Below, one piece after another: positions 62,129 through 64,000 of a DNA stretch of 64,000 bases. The translations under genes and the position numbers were made by a program. This DNA is from Halopenitus persicus (GTDB taxonomy: Archaea > Halobacteriota > Halobacteria > Halobacteriales > Haloferacaceae): NCBI RefSeq assembly GCF_900107205.1, contig NZ_FNPC01000001.1, positions 155,213-219,212 on the forward strand. The letters are read 5' to 3'. Every line of letters begins with the position of its first letter. Position 1 is the stretch's first letter. The notes beneath the pieces were generated by a model, which saw only the letters and a program-made list of their open reading frames with translations, ran no database searches and had not been told where the DNA came from.

Positions 62129-63994
62129 ATGGCATCCAACACAACCTACGAACACGACGTGATCGTGGTCGGCGCGGGCGGTGCCGGGCTCAGAGCGGCC
62201 ATCGCGGCCCAGGAGGCCGGCGCCGACGTGGCGATCGTCTCGAAGCTCCACCCGGTGCGGTCACACACCGGCGCCGCGGAGGGCGGCATCAACGCGGCCA
62301 TCCGCGAGGGCGACTCCTGGGAGGACCACGCCTACGACACGATGAAGGGCTCGGACTACCTCGGCGACGCGCCGGCGATCGAGGCGCTCTGCCGGGAGAG
62401 CCCCAAGGAGACGATCCAGCTCGAACACTGGGGGATGGCCTTCTCCCGCGAGGAGGACGGCACGGTCTCCCAGCGACCGTTCGGCGGCCTCTCGTTCCCG
62501 CGGACCACCTACGCCGGCGCCGAGACCGGCCACCAGCTGCTGCACACGATGTACGAGCAGGTGGTCAAACGCGGCATCGAGGTCTACGACGAGTGGCACG
62601 TGATGAACCTCGCGGTCACCGACGAGGACGACCCGACCGACCGGAGCTGTCACGGCGTGGTCGGCTACGAGATCCGGTCCGGCGAGATCGCCGGCTTCCG
62701 GGCGCGTGACGGGGTCATCCTCGCGACCGGCGGGATGGGTCAGGTCTTCGACCACACGACGAACGCGGTGGCCAACACCGGCGACGGCGTCGCGATGGCC
62801 TACCGCGCCGGGGTTCCGATGGAGGACATGGAGTTCATCCAGTTCCATCCCACGACGCTGCCCTCCACCGGCGTGCTCATCTCCGAGGGCGTCCGCGGCG
62901 AGGGCGGCATCCTGTACAACGGCGAGGGCGAGCGGTTCATGTTCGAACACGGCTACGCCAACAACGACGGCGAGCTGGCGAGCCGGGACGTCGTCGCCCG
63001 CGCCGAGCTGACCGAGGTCAACGAGGGGCGCGGCATCGAGGACGAGTACGTTCACCTCGACATGCGCCATCTCGGCGAGGACCGGATCCTCGACCGGCTG
63101 GAGAACATCCTCCACCTCGCGGAGGACTTCGAGGGCGTCGACGGCCTCGAGGAGCCGATGCCCGTCAAGCCGGGCCAGCACTACGCGATGGGCGGCATCG
63201 AGACGAACGAGTACGGGCAGACCTGCGTCGACGGCCTCTACGCGGTCGGCGAGTGCGCGTGTGCGTCGGTTCACGGCGCGAACCGCCTCGGCGGGAACGC
63301 GCTGCCGGAGCTCATCGTCTTCGGGAAGCTCGCCGGCCGACACGCCGCCGGCGAGGAGTTCGACGAGCCGGAGATCGAGACCGGAAAGCGGGGCGACCAC
63401 GAGGACGCCGACTTCGATGCGCCGGTCACGCTCGGGGAGCGCGAGCCCGGTTCCGACGCCGGACCGGCCGACGCGAGCGCGGCCGCGGACGGCGGCGAGG
63501 CGGTCACGGATCCGGACGCCGTGCTCGAGGTCGCCGTCGACCGCGAGATCGAACACGTCGAGGAGCTGCTCGAGACCGACGGCGTGAACCACGCCGAGAT
63601 CCGGTCGGCCGTCCAGGAGACGATGACGGCGAACGTGAACGTCTTCCGCGAGGAGGAGGGACTGAAGGAGGCCCTCGTGGACCTCCGTGAGGCGCGCGAC
63701 CGGTACGCCGACGTCGGCGTCTCGGACCCCTCGCGGACGTTCAACACCGACCTCCTGCACACCCTGGAGACGCGGAACATCATCGACATCGCCGAGGCGC
63801 TGACGATGGGCGCGCTCGCGCGCAACGAGTTCCGCGGCGCCCACTGGCGCAAGGAGAACCAGATCCGCGACGACGAGAACTGGCTGAAACACACGCTCAT
63901 CTCGTGGAACGACGGGGATCCGGACCTCTGGTACCGACCGGTCATCCTCGAAGGCGAGAACAAACGCTACGAGCCGAAGGTCCGGTCGTACTGA
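62129..63994 (+). CDS. sdhA: Succinate dehydrogenase flavoprotein subunit SdhA
   Basis: 621 residues, complete. DVIVVGAGGAGLRAAIAAQEAGA is the FAD site and RSHTGAAEGGINAAI the covalent-flavin His region; FIQFHPTTLPSTGVLISEGVRGEGGILYN and GEARGEGG-like motifs plus GECACASVHGANRLGGNALPELIVFGKLAG complete the family set. A Gly/Ala/Asp-rich insertion lies near residues 435-470. Oxidises succinate to fumarate. Last gene of sdhCDBA; stop codon at 63992-63994. Confidence 0.97.
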   Translation: MASNTTYEHDVIVVGAGGAGLRAAIAAQEAGADVAIVSKLHPVRSHTGAAEGGINAAIREGDSWEDHAYDTMKGSDYLGDAPAIEALCRESPKETIQLEHWGMAFSREEDGTVSQRPFGGLSFPRTTYAGAETGHQLLHTMYEQVVKRGIEVYDEWHVMNLAVTDEDDPTDRSCHGVVGYEIRSGEIAGFRARDGVILATGGMGQVFDHTTNAVANTGDGVAMAYRAGVPMEDMEFIQFHPTTLPSTGVLISEGVRGEGGILYNGEGERFMFEHGYANNDGELASRDVVARAELTEVNEGRGIEDEYVHLDMRHLGEDRILDRLENILHLAEDFEGVDGLEEPMPVKPGQHYAMGGIETNEYGQTCVDGLYAVGECACASVHGANRLGGNALPELIVFGKLAGRHAAGEEFDEPEIETGKRGDHEDADFDAPVTLGEREPGSDAGPADASAAADGGEAVTDPDAVLEVAVDREIEHVEELLETDGVNHAEIRSAVQETMTANVNVFREEEGLKEALVDLREARDRYADVGVSDPSRTFNTDLLHTLETRNIIDIAEALTMGALARNEFRGAHWRKENQIRDDENWLKHTLISWNDGDPDLWYRPVILEGENKRYEPKVRSY

Positions 63995-64000
63995 CCGACG

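Overview
The window is haloarchaeal chromosome. The proteins are strongly acidic, G+C is high over most of the length, most genes start with ATG or GTG about 25-30 nt downstream of a TATA-like box (leaderless transcription), and the gene content is typical of Halobacteria: class I lysyl-tRNA synthetase, a proteasome alpha subunit, fibrillarin/Nop5, a UbiA prenyltransferase and gamma-glutamylcysteine synthesis. A Halorubrum-like genome is a reasonable guess that I cannot prove.

1-12 kb: start of an aspartoacylase-like gene, divergent from a RimK ATP-grasp/retropepsin-like fusion; an AlkA-type glycosylase; a 3-hydroxyacyl-CoA dehydrogenase/enoyl-CoA hydratase fusion; tRNA-Glu(TTC); DsbB; a biotin carboxylase/BCCP subunit; YchF; a membrane-anchored wHTH protein; a proteasome alpha subunit. 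12-18 kb: an HTH/membrane/secreted-glycoprotein trio of somewhat lower G+C; thymidylate synthase-DHFR; an esterase; a two-gene HTH + PemK/MazF-like pair. 18-33 kb: photolyase, HAD phosphatase, a UbiA/lycopene-cyclase-like fusion, a bactofilin-like protein, UspA, MenE with acidic insertions, chorismate synthase, a membrane HTH protein, bifunctional nuclease, thioesterase, a 19-bp tandem array, a GIY-YIG family protein, the tungstate transporter tupABC with a dyad at its promoter, and an SMR exporter.

33-40.5 kb is the accessory part, with clearly lower G+C. It holds a PAS histidine kinase whose start codon abuts a 16-bp perfect palindrome like a DtxR-family operator, a ClC-type channel, a lipoprotein, and a two-gene module: a 64-residue acidic protein overlapping an 813-residue Rad50/SMC-like ATPase with a CPLC zinc hook and a C-terminal zinc ribbon. 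Inverted 31-nt repeats (26/31 identical), which look like the 3' ends of the same decayed gene, bracket this module. The compositional boundary on the right lies inside the housekeeping gene nop5. This module is my best candidate for an undescribed system, probably genome defence, though nothing in the sequence proves function.

40.5-64 kb returns to core genes: nop5-flpA, gshA, OsmC, thrB, pdxS, a J-domain/2Fe-2S ferredoxin fusion beside a membrane J-domain protein, mutS-mutL, pyrH-lysS-zinc-ribbon operon, a glycan-related group (flippase-like protein, membrane glycosyltransferase, sulfatase-like protein), MoaE with a MobB-like N-terminus, and sdhCDBA.
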